IMG/VR virus record: IMGVR_UViG_3300034063_000370
Coordinates: 1 to 35,984 of that record
Reading direction: 5' to 3' (one strand)
DNA length: 35,984 nucleotides
From: a virus
Shown: positions 28,315 to 35,984 of the stretch, piece after piece
Position numbering within the stretch: the stretch's first letter is position 1
How the letters are laid out: each line of letters starts with the position of its first letter
Position numbers and translations under genes: made by a program
The notes under the pieces: model-generated
Seen by the model: the letters and a program-made list of their open reading frames with translations, nothing else
Told to the model about the DNA's origin: nothing
The model's database searches: none

Positions 28315-29303
28315 AATTATTAATTACTGGTGCCGCAGGACAAATTGGATCTGGTCTTGCTAAAAGATTAATTCATAATGGTCACGATCTTGTCCTTGTA
28401 GATAATTTACGCAATGGGTATGCATCTAATCTCAGGGTTGATGACGACTATGTTGCTCCATTTTATTATCTTGACATCTTAACTCCGCAGTTCTTTGAAA
28501 TGTGTGCGGGAGATTATGATGCTGTGATTCATCTTGCTGCGATTACATCTCTTCCAGATTGTGAAAGCAATCCATTGGAAACTATTATGATTAATGTTGC
28601 AGGTACTGCAGCAGTTATGGAATTTGCCAGAAATAATAACATCCCACACGTTATTTTTGCAAGCACAAGTGCTGTTTATGAGAATACGGATGCGGAAACT
28701 TTTACTGAGGAAATGGAAATTAATCCACGACTTTATTATTCTTTGTCTAAAAAGATGGCAGAAGAAGTCGTCCAATCTTATAGAGAAAATTATAACAGTA
28801 AAGCCACTGTACTTCGTTTCTTTAATGTGTTTGGTCCTGATGGCGATTCGACTAGACCCAATCCTCCTCTCCTTAATTTTTTGGTTAGAGAGTTTAAGAA
28901 AGGAGTACAACCAGAATTAAGTGGTGATGGCGAACAAGTTCGTGATTTTATTCATGTTGAAGATGTAGTTTCAATGATTGAACTTTGTTTAGATAAAAGA
29001 CCAGATGATGTCTTCAATGTATGCACTGGTAAAGTTTTGAGTGTTAATCAGGTGGGTCAGTGGGTTGCTGAAGCACTTGGTTGTGAAGAGATTGGACTTG
29101 CACATAAACCAGCAAAAGAACTTTGGAGTCGTTATCCTGAAATGTTTGAAGGTAAGTATCCGCTGAGCAAAGAAGTCGTTGCCAAGGAAACAACTAGATG
29201 GTCTAAAGGATCTTATCAAAAGGCAAAGGAAGTTCTTGGTTGGGAACCTAATACTAATTTGGAAGAACTCATTAAAAAAGTTGCTAAAGAAGTCAAACTA
29301 TGA
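28311..29303 (+). CDS. UDP-sugar 4-epimerase-like SDR (GalE/WbpP type)
   Basis: 330 residues: GAAGQIGSGL (NAD), VIHLAAITSLPDCES, FASTSAVYENTD with the catalytic Ser, LYYSLSKKMAEE (YxxxK), RFFNVFGPDGDS, and SGDGEQVRDFIHVEDV. The order and length fit NAD-dependent 4-epimerases and related GDP/UDP-sugar SDRs. It could interconvert UDP-Glc/Gal or GlcNAc/GalNAc, which would supply the UDP-Gal or UDP-GalNAc donor of the GT6 enzyme. That pairing is inference. Confidence 0.88.
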   Translation: MKLLITGAAGQIGSGLAKRLIHNGHDLVLVDNLRNGYASNLRVDDDYVAPFYYLDILTPQFFEMCAGDYDAVIHLAAITSLPDCESNPLETIMINVAGTAAVMEFARNNNIPHVIFASTSAVYENTDAETFTEEMEINPRLYYSLSKKMAEEVVQSYRENYNSKATVLRFFNVFGPDGDSTRPNPPLLNFLVREFKKGVQPELSGDGEQVRDFIHVEDVVSMIELCLDKRPDDVFNVCTGKVLSVNQVGQWVAEALGCEEIGLAHKPAKELWSRYPEMFEGKYPLSKEVVAKETTRWSKGSYQKAKEVLGWEPNTNLEELIKKVAKEVKL

Positions 29304-30058
29304 AGTTAGCAATTTGTTTTTCTGGACAACCTAGATTTATTAAAGAAGTATCCCCATTTATTATTAACAATGTAATTGGCGATAATGATGTAGATGTGTT
29401 TGCACATTTATGGTTTGATGATGATCTTCAAAATAAACCATATAAGTATGGTGGAAATGATTGGAAAGAACAGAGAATTCCATCAACTGCTATAGATGAT
29501 TTTAATCAAATCTATACACCAAAAGCAATTAAGATAGAATCAAGCAAGAAATTTTTAAATTCTAATCTCTCTGATAATTATCTTCCATCATTACGAAGGT
29601 ATAAGTGGGGATCTATTGATAATCCAAATGATCCAAATTTTTCTGTTAGAGATGTTAATAACATTACTTCCTATTATTATAGTTTAAATCAAGTGTGTTT
29701 GTTGAAAAAAGAACATGAGTATCAGAATGATTTTAAGTATGACTATGTAATTAAGATTAGAACAGATTCTATTATTCATAATAAAATTGATTATAAAACT
29801 TTTGATAAACAAACTGTCTATTATTCTGGAATGCAAAATCAACCAGATGGTATGATTAACGATTGGTTTAATTTTGGTGGATCCAAAGTTATGGATGCCT
29901 TTATGGGTTGTTTTCCTGTTTTAGATTTTTTGATTGAACGTTGCATGAAAGAAACTGATGATGCTTGGTGTTGTGAATTGATTCATAGAAAGATGTTAGA
30001 TTACTTCTGTGTTAATCATCAAGCACTTCCTATTCACATTACTCTTCCTAGATTCTAA
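29300..30058 (+). CDS. GQPRF-family protein, copy 1 (putative glycosyltransferase-like)
   Basis: 252 residues opening MKLAICFSGQPRFIKE, with VDVFAHLWFDDD, a DFNQIYTPKAIKIE segment, YDYVIKIRTDSII near residue 150 and MINDWFNFGGSKVMD. Related to the next gene along most of its length. The family is known to me from cyanophages and marine bacteria as uncharacterised proteins of glycan clusters; the RTD motif could act as a DxD-like metal site, consistent with a GT-A fold. I would not assign a reaction. It is coupled to both neighbours. Confidence 0.75.
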   Translation: MKLAICFSGQPRFIKEVSPFIINNVIGDNDVDVFAHLWFDDDLQNKPYKYGGNDWKEQRIPSTAIDDFNQIYTPKAIKIESSKKFLNSNLSDNYLPSLRRYKWGSIDNPNDPNFSVRDVNNITSYYYSLNQVCLLKKEHEYQNDFKYDYVIKIRTDSIIHNKIDYKTFDKQTVYYSGMQNQPDGMINDWFNFGGSKVMDAFMGCFPVLDFLIERCMKETDDAWCCELIHRKMLDYFCVNHQALPIHITLPRF

Positions 30059-30747
30059 TGAAAATTGCTCTTTGCTTTGCTGGTCAACCTAGATTTATTG
30101 ACCGAATGAATTTTGATAATCTTACTCAAGATCATCAAGTAGATACTTATGCTCATTTTTGGTGGGATGAAAGTTATCGGGGTGAGCAGTTTGCTTGGAA
30201 TAGTACTTTGACTTATCCAGAAGATTATGATCCTATTGAAGATTTTAATCAAAGAATGAATCCTAAAAAGATTGTATTTGAGAAGTATCCAGATCTTGAT
30301 CTAAGTTCTTTTAAAATGGTAAGTCAAATGGAATTTCCTTTGACAGAAGAAGTTGTAGAGCAATCTATTTTCCGTCAAAAGTGTCAATGGATTTCCGTCA
30401 AAAACAGCATTGGATTGATAGAGGAACCTTATGATCTTGTTATTAGAATGAGAACTGATCTTGAGTTTCCAGAGAGAGTTCCTTTAGAAGAACTTGATGG
30501 TGATGGACTTTACATGATGGATGGATCAATGCAAGCAGGTAGAGGTAGAGAGTATTGTGATTGGTTCTATTGTGGTCCGCTACATAGAATGAAGGAGTTT
30601 GATGTTCTAAAAGTTTACGACGAATTTTATAAGAATGGAATTCGCCACATGCATGAATTGATGATCGAAACATTGGCAACTTTACAAATGCCACATCAAG
30701 TATTAGACTTGAAAGCGTGGATGACCGACCGCAATAAAATTAAATGA
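30058..30747 (+). CDS. GQPRF-family protein, copy 2
   Basis: 229 residues opening MKIALCFAGQPRFIDR, with VDTYAHFWWDES, IEDFNQRMNPKKIVFE, LVIRMRTDLEF and YCDWFYCGPLHRMKE. All of these have counterparts in the same order in copy 1, so the pair arose by tandem duplication; copy 2 is about 20 residues shorter. The TAATG junction (30056-30060) gives a one-base overlap with copy 1. Probably a glycosyltransferase-like protein with a different acceptor or donor. Confidence 0.75.
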   Translation: MKIALCFAGQPRFIDRMNFDNLTQDHQVDTYAHFWWDESYRGEQFAWNSTLTYPEDYDPIEDFNQRMNPKKIVFEKYPDLDLSSFKMVSQMEFPLTEEVVEQSIFRQKCQWISVKNSIGLIEEPYDLVIRMRTDLEFPERVPLEELDGDGLYMMDGSMQAGRGREYCDWFYCGPLHRMKEFDVLKVYDEFYKNGIRHMHELMIETLATLQMPHQVLDLKAWMTDRNKIK

Positions 30748-31658
30748 AAATCGTAATTTGGGGATACCCACTTCATACCCATACCCATTCATACATTCAT
30801 AACGGATTTAAAAAAGGATTTGAACATCTTGGTCAAGAAGTTTATTGGTTTCATGATGAAGATTATCCAGAAGATTTTGATTATGATGACTGTGTTTTTC
30901 TCACCGAAGGATTTGCTGATAAAAACATTCCTCTGAGAAAAACTAGTACATACTTTGTACATGTATGCGTAAATCCTGAAAAGTATTTGGGTAACGTCAA
31001 AAAATTAATTGATGTCCGTTACTTGCAGGAAAGTATGGACAAAGATAATTATGAATTTGTTTTGGATCGTTCCAATTGTGAAGAACTTGATAGAGGAGTT
31101 TTGTACGATAAAAACTCTAAAGAGTATGACATTGTTTATGCTGCTTGGGCAACTGATCTTTTACCCCATGAAATTAATGATGAATGGGTAAACATTGAAA
31201 GAGAAAATCATTATTATTTTGTTGGCAGTGTAAGTGGTACTGGAAGATTTGCAAATGCACAATTGATTCAGCAGTTTGTAGATTGTTGTTCTGAAAACAA
31301 CATAGGTTTTACATACATCAATCCTTGGCAAACTCCTATTAGTGATGAAGAAAATCGCATCATTACTCAAAGAAGTATTCTATCACCAGACTTTCGTAAT
31401 GTGACTCATAAAAAGTGGGGATACCTTGCGTGTAGATTGGTGAAGAGTATTAGTTATGGTCACTTGGGGATGACAAATTCACCAATTAATGCTAGATTTA
31501 TTGATGATAGTATCGTGTGTGAAAATGAAATTCCTAAGTTATTTGAACAAGGAATGAAACTCAAAGATGATAAAGACATAATTCTTCACCAGATGAATGT
31601 AGTTAGAAATCATCATACTTATCTGAATCGTATCAATGGATTGCTTAAGTTAGTATGA
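30744..31658 (+). CDS. GT-B-like putative glycosyltransferase
   Basis: 304 residues. The N-terminus, IVIWGYPLHTHTHSYIHNGF followed by KGFEHLGQEVYWFHD, is the glycan-acceptor half expected of GT-B enzymes (gly-poor here). The C-terminal half has NHYYFVGSVSG, FTYINPWQTPIS, CRLVKSISYGHLGMTNS, similar to the E(x7)E region where GT-B enzymes hold donors and place 'KE.ISxG' motifs. Assignment to GT-B is tentative. It overlaps its neighbours by four bases each. Confidence 0.65.
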   Translation: MKIVIWGYPLHTHTHSYIHNGFKKGFEHLGQEVYWFHDEDYPEDFDYDDCVFLTEGFADKNIPLRKTSTYFVHVCVNPEKYLGNVKKLIDVRYLQESMDKDNYEFVLDRSNCEELDRGVLYDKNSKEYDIVYAAWATDLLPHEINDEWVNIERENHYYFVGSVSGTGRFANAQLIQQFVDCCSENNIGFTYINPWQTPISDEENRIITQRSILSPDFRNVTHKKWGYLACRLVKSISYGHLGMTNSPINARFIDDSIVCENEIPKLFEQGMKLKDDKDIILHQMNVVRNHHTYLNRINGLLKLV

Positions 31659-32371
31659 ACTTATCTGTTTTTCATCAGTGCTATAAACAAAAAGTAGCAA
31701 CTAAGGAATGTATCAAAGCATTCCGAAGATTTTATCCAAAAAATAATTATTTTTTAATTTCTGATGGAGGGGATGATTTCTCAGATCTTGCATCAGAATT
31801 TAATTGTAGTTATTATCATGATCCAGTTAATCTTGGATACAGAGATCATACTCATGAATCTGGAATTTATGGTATGACTAAAGATGAGGTCTTGCTCTGG
31901 TTAGGAAGATTTAAACTTGCCTGTGAGATTAATGATACCAAATACATTTTAATGATGGAGGATGATGTTCTTGTTCGTGGTGAGATAACAATTCCAGAAG
32001 ATACAGAGTTTGCTGGGTTGGGAATTCCTGGAAATAAATTTCAACCAGAATTTATGAATTATTTGATTCATAAGTATGATGTTGAATTTAACGTAGATTA
32101 CTATGGAACTCCTGGAGGAAGTATTTTTAATGCTCATACATTCCTGGAGAATTATGATAGGGTTATTCAAATTTTTCAGGCAGAATTTGATTACATCAAA
32201 GACAACTTATCTGGCAATTTAGGATGGGTTGATGTTTGGATGCCAACTTATTATTTTCTTTGTGGTAAAAAGTTTACACAAAATCCCAATTTGACAGAAA
32301 CAACAAGGTGCTATGATTGGGAATTTTCAAATTATTCTTTAGTTCATCAATTTAAAAAATACTATGTCTAA
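31655..32371 (+). CDS. GT-A glycosyltransferase-like protein
   Basis: 238 residues: LSVFHQCYKQKVATKECIKA, an FLISDGGDD segment early on, and YILMMEDDVLVRG near residue 100 with the acidic metal motif of GT-A folds. GTPGGSIFNAHTF and LGWVDVWMPTYYFLCG complete the acceptor side. It shows no close match to the other transferases here. Donor unknown. Coupled by ATGA upstream and an eight-base overlap downstream. Confidence 0.75.
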   Translation: MNLSVFHQCYKQKVATKECIKAFRRFYPKNNYFLISDGGDDFSDLASEFNCSYYHDPVNLGYRDHTHESGIYGMTKDEVLLWLGRFKLACEINDTKYILMMEDDVLVRGEITIPEDTEFAGLGIPGNKFQPEFMNYLIHKYDVEFNVDYYGTPGGSIFNAHTFLENYDRVIQIFQAEFDYIKDNLSGNLGWVDVWMPTYYFLCGKKFTQNPNLTETTRCYDWEFSNYSLVHQFKKYYV

Positions 32372-33221
32372 GATTACATTCGGATACATTGTTGGTGGAG
32401 AAGATAAACATTATAATAATCTTCTTCGTTCTATGGAATCCCTGGAAAGAATTAAACAACCTTATGAAATTATTATCTTAGATGCAGATGGTCGTCTTCA
32501 GATGGAGGATGATAATCCAAATGTTCGTATTATTCATTTTCCTGTAGATGAAGAGAAGGATGGTTCTTGGTTTAAACCTCATTATTGGCAGATGCGTTAT
32601 CATCTGAATAAGTATCTGGAAACCGATCATTGTTTCTACATGGATACTGATACTGTGATTGTCAATGATAGAGTTGATGAACTGATTGAAGAAGCAGAAG
32701 ATAAATTTCTAATCTGCAATCACTGGTGGGTTCCTACACTGGATGCTTATCTTAGGAATGTGAGAGTGAATTTAGGATTGGTAGATCACCTTCTAGATAC
32801 TAATAACCTTGACATACCTTACTTTGCATCTGGGTTGTTTCTTTTTCAGAAAGAAAAGCATGATGCTCTCTTTGAAATTTTCTTAAAGAAATTTAATAGC
32901 ATCTTTGAGAATCTTCCTAATAACACAAATGCACATGGCATTACTGATGAACTCCTTCTTGCTTTGTCTTTAGAGGACTTTAAAAATTATAAAATGACGA
33001 ATGGTTCTATGAACCACAGTTCTGAACAAGATCAAATGCCATTGACTTATAAGGATGGAACATTCTGGGGTAAAAATCCACAGGATGATGAGTTCAAAAA
33101 AGTATTTGCATTTCATAATGATACTCTTGAATTCTACACTCTTTCTTATTTCAGAAAACCTGGATCTGTGAACGAAGAATTCATTGAGAATTTCAAAAAA
33201 GTTTGTTTGATTTCGTCATGA
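32364..33221 (+). CDS. GT-A glycosyltransferase-like protein
   Basis: 285 residues: ITFGYIVGGEDKHYNNLLRS, YEIIILDADGRL, HYWQMRYHLNKYLETDHCFY and YMDTDTVIVNDRVDEL with DTD as the metal motif, then PYFASGLFLFQKEKHD and GITDELLLALSLED. The ASGLFLF and DEL pattern resembles GT8-type and related enzymes that handle nucleotide sugars with retention. I assign fold only. The stop overlaps the next start (ATGA). Confidence 0.75.
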   Translation: MSKITFGYIVGGEDKHYNNLLRSMESLERIKQPYEIIILDADGRLQMEDDNPNVRIIHFPVDEEKDGSWFKPHYWQMRYHLNKYLETDHCFYMDTDTVIVNDRVDELIEEAEDKFLICNHWWVPTLDAYLRNVRVNLGLVDHLLDTNNLDIPYFASGLFLFQKEKHDALFEIFLKKFNSIFENLPNNTNAHGITDELLLALSLEDFKNYKMTNGSMNHSSEQDQMPLTYKDGTFWGKNPQDDEFKKVFAFHNDTLEFYTLSYFRKPGSVNEEFIENFKKVCLISS

Positions 33222-34183
33222 AAATAGCATTAGTTGGTCCTGGTATTATACCCATCCCACCTAAGGGATGGGGTGCAGTAGAATCTCTTATTTGGGATTA
33301 TGCTACGGAACTTGGAGAACTTGGTCATGAGGGATCAATCATCAATACTCCAGATCCAAATCAAATTATAAGGGAGTTGCAATCCGATGATTATGATTTT
33401 ATACATGTTCATTATGATGTTTTTTATCCTCTCATGGATTACATTCATTCTGCATGTCCTAAGGCAAAACTTGCGATAAGTTCACACTATCCATACATTG
33501 ATCAACCAGAAAAACATAAGTATGATGGGTATGATAGGATTTATGAATGGTTGATTCATAATGATAAGTATTATAATTTTTGTATCTCTAGAAAAGATTA
33601 CGAAACATATAAAGCAGATGGAGCACCATTAGACAAACTTTTAGTTTGTGAAAATGGGGCATCTCATCGTAGTTATGTCTTTCAGGAGAAAGCAGTTAAA
33701 CCAGATAAAACTCTGTATCTTGGTAAGATTGAACCAAGAAAAAGACAGTATGTTTATCAGAGTATAGATAGTATAGAATTCGTTGGGCATTATACCAATA
33801 CAACGTCTTTTGATCCTAATAAAAATTATCTTGGAGAATGGGAACATGAACATAAGTTGCAGCATGTAACTGATTATGGTAACATGTTACTTCTATCTGA
33901 TGGAGAGAATGGAACTCCGTTAGTAATTAAAGAAGCACTTATTTCAGGATTGGGTGTAGTCATATCACAATACGCAGCACATGATCTTGATAAATCTCTT
34001 CCATTTGTTACGGTAATACCTGATGATAAATGGAATGATGTTGAGTATGTTGAGAAAGAACTAATTAAAAATAGGGAAATTTCAATTACAATGAGAAGTG
34101 AAATTCGTAGTTATGGTGTGAATAATTTTTCTTGGGAACATCTTGTCAAACTGTATGTTAAAAACATTGAGGAAATGAAATGA
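33218..34183 (+). CDS. GT-B glycosyltransferase (GT4-like), copy 1
   Basis: 321 residues from ATG 33218 (ATGA overlap); a TTG at 33203 would add five. The opening ALVGPGIIPIPPKGWGAVES is the Gly-rich acceptor-domain loop of GT4 enzymes such as those acting on glycans; VCENGASH, LYLGKIEPRKRQ (donor Rossmann domain) and LLLSDGENGTPLVIKEALIS with the Glu-x7-Glu-like donor motif follow. Shorter than the usual 350-400 residues. The next gene begins with a close relative of the entire protein. Confidence 0.85.
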   Translation: MKIALVGPGIIPIPPKGWGAVESLIWDYATELGELGHEGSIINTPDPNQIIRELQSDDYDFIHVHYDVFYPLMDYIHSACPKAKLAISSHYPYIDQPEKHKYDGYDRIYEWLIHNDKYYNFCISRKDYETYKADGAPLDKLLVCENGASHRSYVFQEKAVKPDKTLYLGKIEPRKRQYVYQSIDSIEFVGHYTNTTSFDPNKNYLGEWEHEHKLQHVTDYGNMLLLSDGENGTPLVIKEALISGLGVVISQYAAHDLDKSLPFVTVIPDDKWNDVEYVEKELIKNREISITMRSEIRSYGVNNFSWEHLVKLYVKNIEEMK

Positions 34184-35946
34184 AGATTAGCATTGTTGGT
34201 CCTGGATTGATGCCAATTCCACCTAAAGGATGGGGTGCTGTTGAGTCTCTTATCTGGGACATGAGCAATGCACTTCAAGAACTTGGGCATGAGGTTCAAA
34301 TCATCAACACTACAGATGCAAATGAAGTTTTAAAGTTGATCAACGATTTTAATCCAGACTTTGTGCATGTAAATTATGATGACTTTATTGTTCTCTATCC
34401 ATTTATCAGTAAACCAAAGGCAATGACATCGCACTTTGGTTATCTTGAAAGACCAGACATGATGAATGGTTATGTAAACATTTTCAATAAGTTTACTGAA
34501 ATTAAACCAAACATCTTTTGTTTGTCAGAAGGCATTAAAAAAATCTATAAGATCTTTAGTTCTTTTCCTGAGGAAAAACTTTTTGTTTCTCCGAATGGTG
34601 TCAATCTAAATGCATTTAAGTTTACTTCAGAACCAAAGTATTCTGATAGAAGCATTTACCTTGCTAAGATTGATTATAGAAAACGTCAAAATCTTTTTCA
34701 AGAAATTGAAAGTCTTTACTTTGCTGGGAACATCGTAGATGAAAGATACGACACTAAAAATAATTATCTAGGTGAGTGGTCAAAGGAACAACTGTTTCAA
34801 GAACTTACTGACTATGGAAATCTTGTTTTACTGAGTGATGGAGAGGCACACTCTCTTGTCATCATGGAAGCATTTGCTGCAGGATTGGGAGTTGTAATTA
34901 GTGAATTTGCTACATCTAACTTAGATCTTTCCAAAGAATTTATTACGGTTATTCCTGAGAAAAAAATTAATGACATAAACTTTGTAGAGGATGCTATAAT
35001 TAAGAATAGAGAATACTCTATACTTCATCGTGAAGAAATTCGTGAGTATGCAAAAGAATTTGAATGGAAAAATGTACTACAAAGACATTACATTCCAAAC
35101 ATTGAAAAACTTATTCGAGAAGAACAAAAGAACACTCTCATGACTTACAGTATTAATTACTCTGAAAACAATAAATCTAAAAATAAACTTTCTGGATTTG
35201 GTCCTCTTTACTATATTAATCTCGATGGACAACCAGAACGAGATGCTGAAATGCAAAAGATGCTTAATTACTGGGAAATTGATGCGACTCGTATCTCTGC
35301 TTATGATGGTAGAGATGATGATCTGAGTGAAATTATTTCGGGTCGTTATCCTGAAGGAATTACTTCAGGTGAGGTTGGATGTGTTACCTCACATCTGAAA
35401 GCAATTAAGCATTGGTATGATACGTCAGATAGTGACTATGCTATTTTTGCCGAAGATGATGTGAGTTTTGACACTGCTAGATTTTGGAAATTTAATTGGA
35501 AGGAATTCTTTTCAAAACTTCCTTACGATTGGGACTGTGTTCAACTTGCGATCATTAATCCTGGTGCTGTGTATGCAAACATCCACCTGCGTTGGGTAAA
35601 TGATTTTTCAACTGCTTGTTACATGATTACAAGACATCATGCAGAGAAGTTGATTAAACTGCATTGTAGGGGCGATAAGTATAAATTGGATAATGGAGTT
35701 GCTCCTCGTGCAGTTGCTGATGATTTAATCTATAATTGTGGTAAGACATACGCTATACCTCTCTTCCATTATAAGATTGAATTGGGGTCATCCATTCACC
35801 CAGAACATCTTGAAATTTTCCATAGATCTTCCTATACTGGCATTCTAGATTATTGGAGAGAGACTGCTTCTAGAATGGAAGATCAAACTGTTCTCTTTAA
35901 CTACGATCCTTATCTTGGTAGACTTCCACCAGAGGCAAATAAGTAG
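34180..35946 (+). CDS. Bifunctional glycosyltransferase: GT4-like plus GT25
   Basis: 588 residues. Residues 1-310 parallel the previous protein (PGLMPIPPKGWGAVESLIWD, VSPNGVNLNAF, YLAKIDYRKRQ, LLSDGEAHSLVIMEAFAAGL). After a polar linker (about 315-340), residues 342-560 are a GT25/LgtB-type domain: LYYINLDGQPERDAEM, ITSGEVGCVTSHLKAI (397-409) and FAEDDVSF (424-431, acidic metal motif). GT25 enzymes transfer galactose or glucose to lipooligosaccharide. The fusion would add two sugars in sequence. It is the last gene of the block; a late-promoter box lies just after the stop codon. Confidence 0.9.
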   Translation: MKISIVGPGLMPIPPKGWGAVESLIWDMSNALQELGHEVQIINTTDANEVLKLINDFNPDFVHVNYDDFIVLYPFISKPKAMTSHFGYLERPDMMNGYVNIFNKFTEIKPNIFCLSEGIKKIYKIFSSFPEEKLFVSPNGVNLNAFKFTSEPKYSDRSIYLAKIDYRKRQNLFQEIESLYFAGNIVDERYDTKNNYLGEWSKEQLFQELTDYGNLVLLSDGEAHSLVIMEAFAAGLGVVISEFATSNLDLSKEFITVIPEKKINDINFVEDAIIKNREYSILHREEIREYAKEFEWKNVLQRHYIPNIEKLIREEQKNTLMTYSINYSENNKSKNKLSGFGPLYYINLDGQPERDAEMQKMLNYWEIDATRISAYDGRDDDLSEIISGRYPEGITSGEVGCVTSHLKAIKHWYDTSDSDYAIFAEDDVSFDTARFWKFNWKEFFSKLPYDWDCVQLAIINPGAVYANIHLRWVNDFSTACYMITRHHAEKLIKLHCRGDKYKLDNGVAPRAVADDLIYNCGKTYAIPLFHYKIELGSSIHPEHLEIFHRSSYTGILDYWRETASRMEDQTVLFNYDPYLGRLPPEANK

Positions 35947-35947
35947 T

Positions 35948-35955
35948 AATAAATA
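35948..35955 (+). promoter_or_regulatory. Late promoter box AATAAATA
   Basis: Immediately after the stop codon at 35946; would start the next gene, outside the window. Confidence 0.55.
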
Positions 35956-35964
35956 CTCACTGAA

Positions 35965-35980
35965 GTTAGGGTTCACTAAC
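35965..35980 (+). terminator. Partial hairpin at the window edge
   Basis: GTTAG (35965-35969) / CTAAC (35976-35980) with loop GGTTCA. The sequence ends four bases on, so a T-tract cannot be judged. It again sits just after a late box. Confidence 0.35.
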
Positions 35981-35984
35981 AGGG

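Overview
This window reads as a piece of a T4-like myovirus that infects marine picocyanobacteria (Synechococcus or Prochlorococcus). The evidence is the gene order uvsX end, gene 41 helicase, mazG, gene 61 primase, nrdA, nrdB, together with NATAAATA late-promoter boxes, a dense tRNA cluster, a glutamine-type 'downstream peptide' RNA, and an AT-rich, tightly packed, entirely plus-strand layout. No integrase, transposase or CRISPR array was seen.

Layout. Positions 1-2704 are replication and nucleotide metabolism: uvsX C-terminus, a 2OG-Fe(II) oxygenase, replicative helicase, MazG and a small protein. They end at a strong terminator whose loop contains a late-promoter box. Positions 2747-9120 are late or virion-type genes: a large unknown protein, a nucleotidyltransferase with a capsid-targeting-like N-terminus, a long repetitive protein with many potential prohead-protease sites, a beta-rich structural candidate and small conserved proteins. 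Positions 9136-13604 return to replication (primase gp61, NrdA, NrdB). Positions 13605-14165 hold a candidate glutamine-II riboswitch with its 50-residue peptide, a short YRGVKY (DUF4278-like) protein, and a terminator with a consensus sigma-70 promoter nested in it. Positions 14166-18842 carry a nuclease, a probable lysis pair, a second 2OG oxygenase, a Dps-like ferritin, several very small proteins, eight tRNA genes and two further structured elements. Most of the tRNAs read codons ending in A or U. Positions 18841-19078 are non-coding, appear heavily folded, and end in a terminator overlapping a promoter.

Positions 19100-35946 are the standout: 18 consecutive genes for nucleotide-sugar synthesis and glycosyl transfer. 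The first block of three (RmlB-like 4,6-dehydratase, SDR, and an E1/RfbH-like PLP/iron-sulfur dehydrase with His in place of the PLP lysine) ends at a terminator and a tRNA-Gly. The second block of fifteen overlapping genes starts from a late promoter. It contains a GDP-mannose 3,5-epimerase-like enzyme, two more SDRs, a GT11 fucosyltransferase-like enzyme, a GT6 (ABO-family) enzyme, a small-molecule kinase, a nucleotidyltransferase-HAD fusion, a pair of paralogous GQPRF proteins, several GT-A and GT-B transferases and a GT-B/GT25 fusion. Together these look able to make and assemble an unusual deoxy- or dideoxy-sugar-containing glycan, to decorate either the virion or the infected cell surface. 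The target cannot be told from sequence.

Regulation appears to use two promoter classes: sigma-70-like TTGAC-N16/18-TATAAT boxes before tRNA and small-gene blocks, and NATAAATA late boxes about 20-50 bases before late genes. Several of both kinds overlap or abut terminators. All calls are from reading the sequence; no database search or folding program was run.
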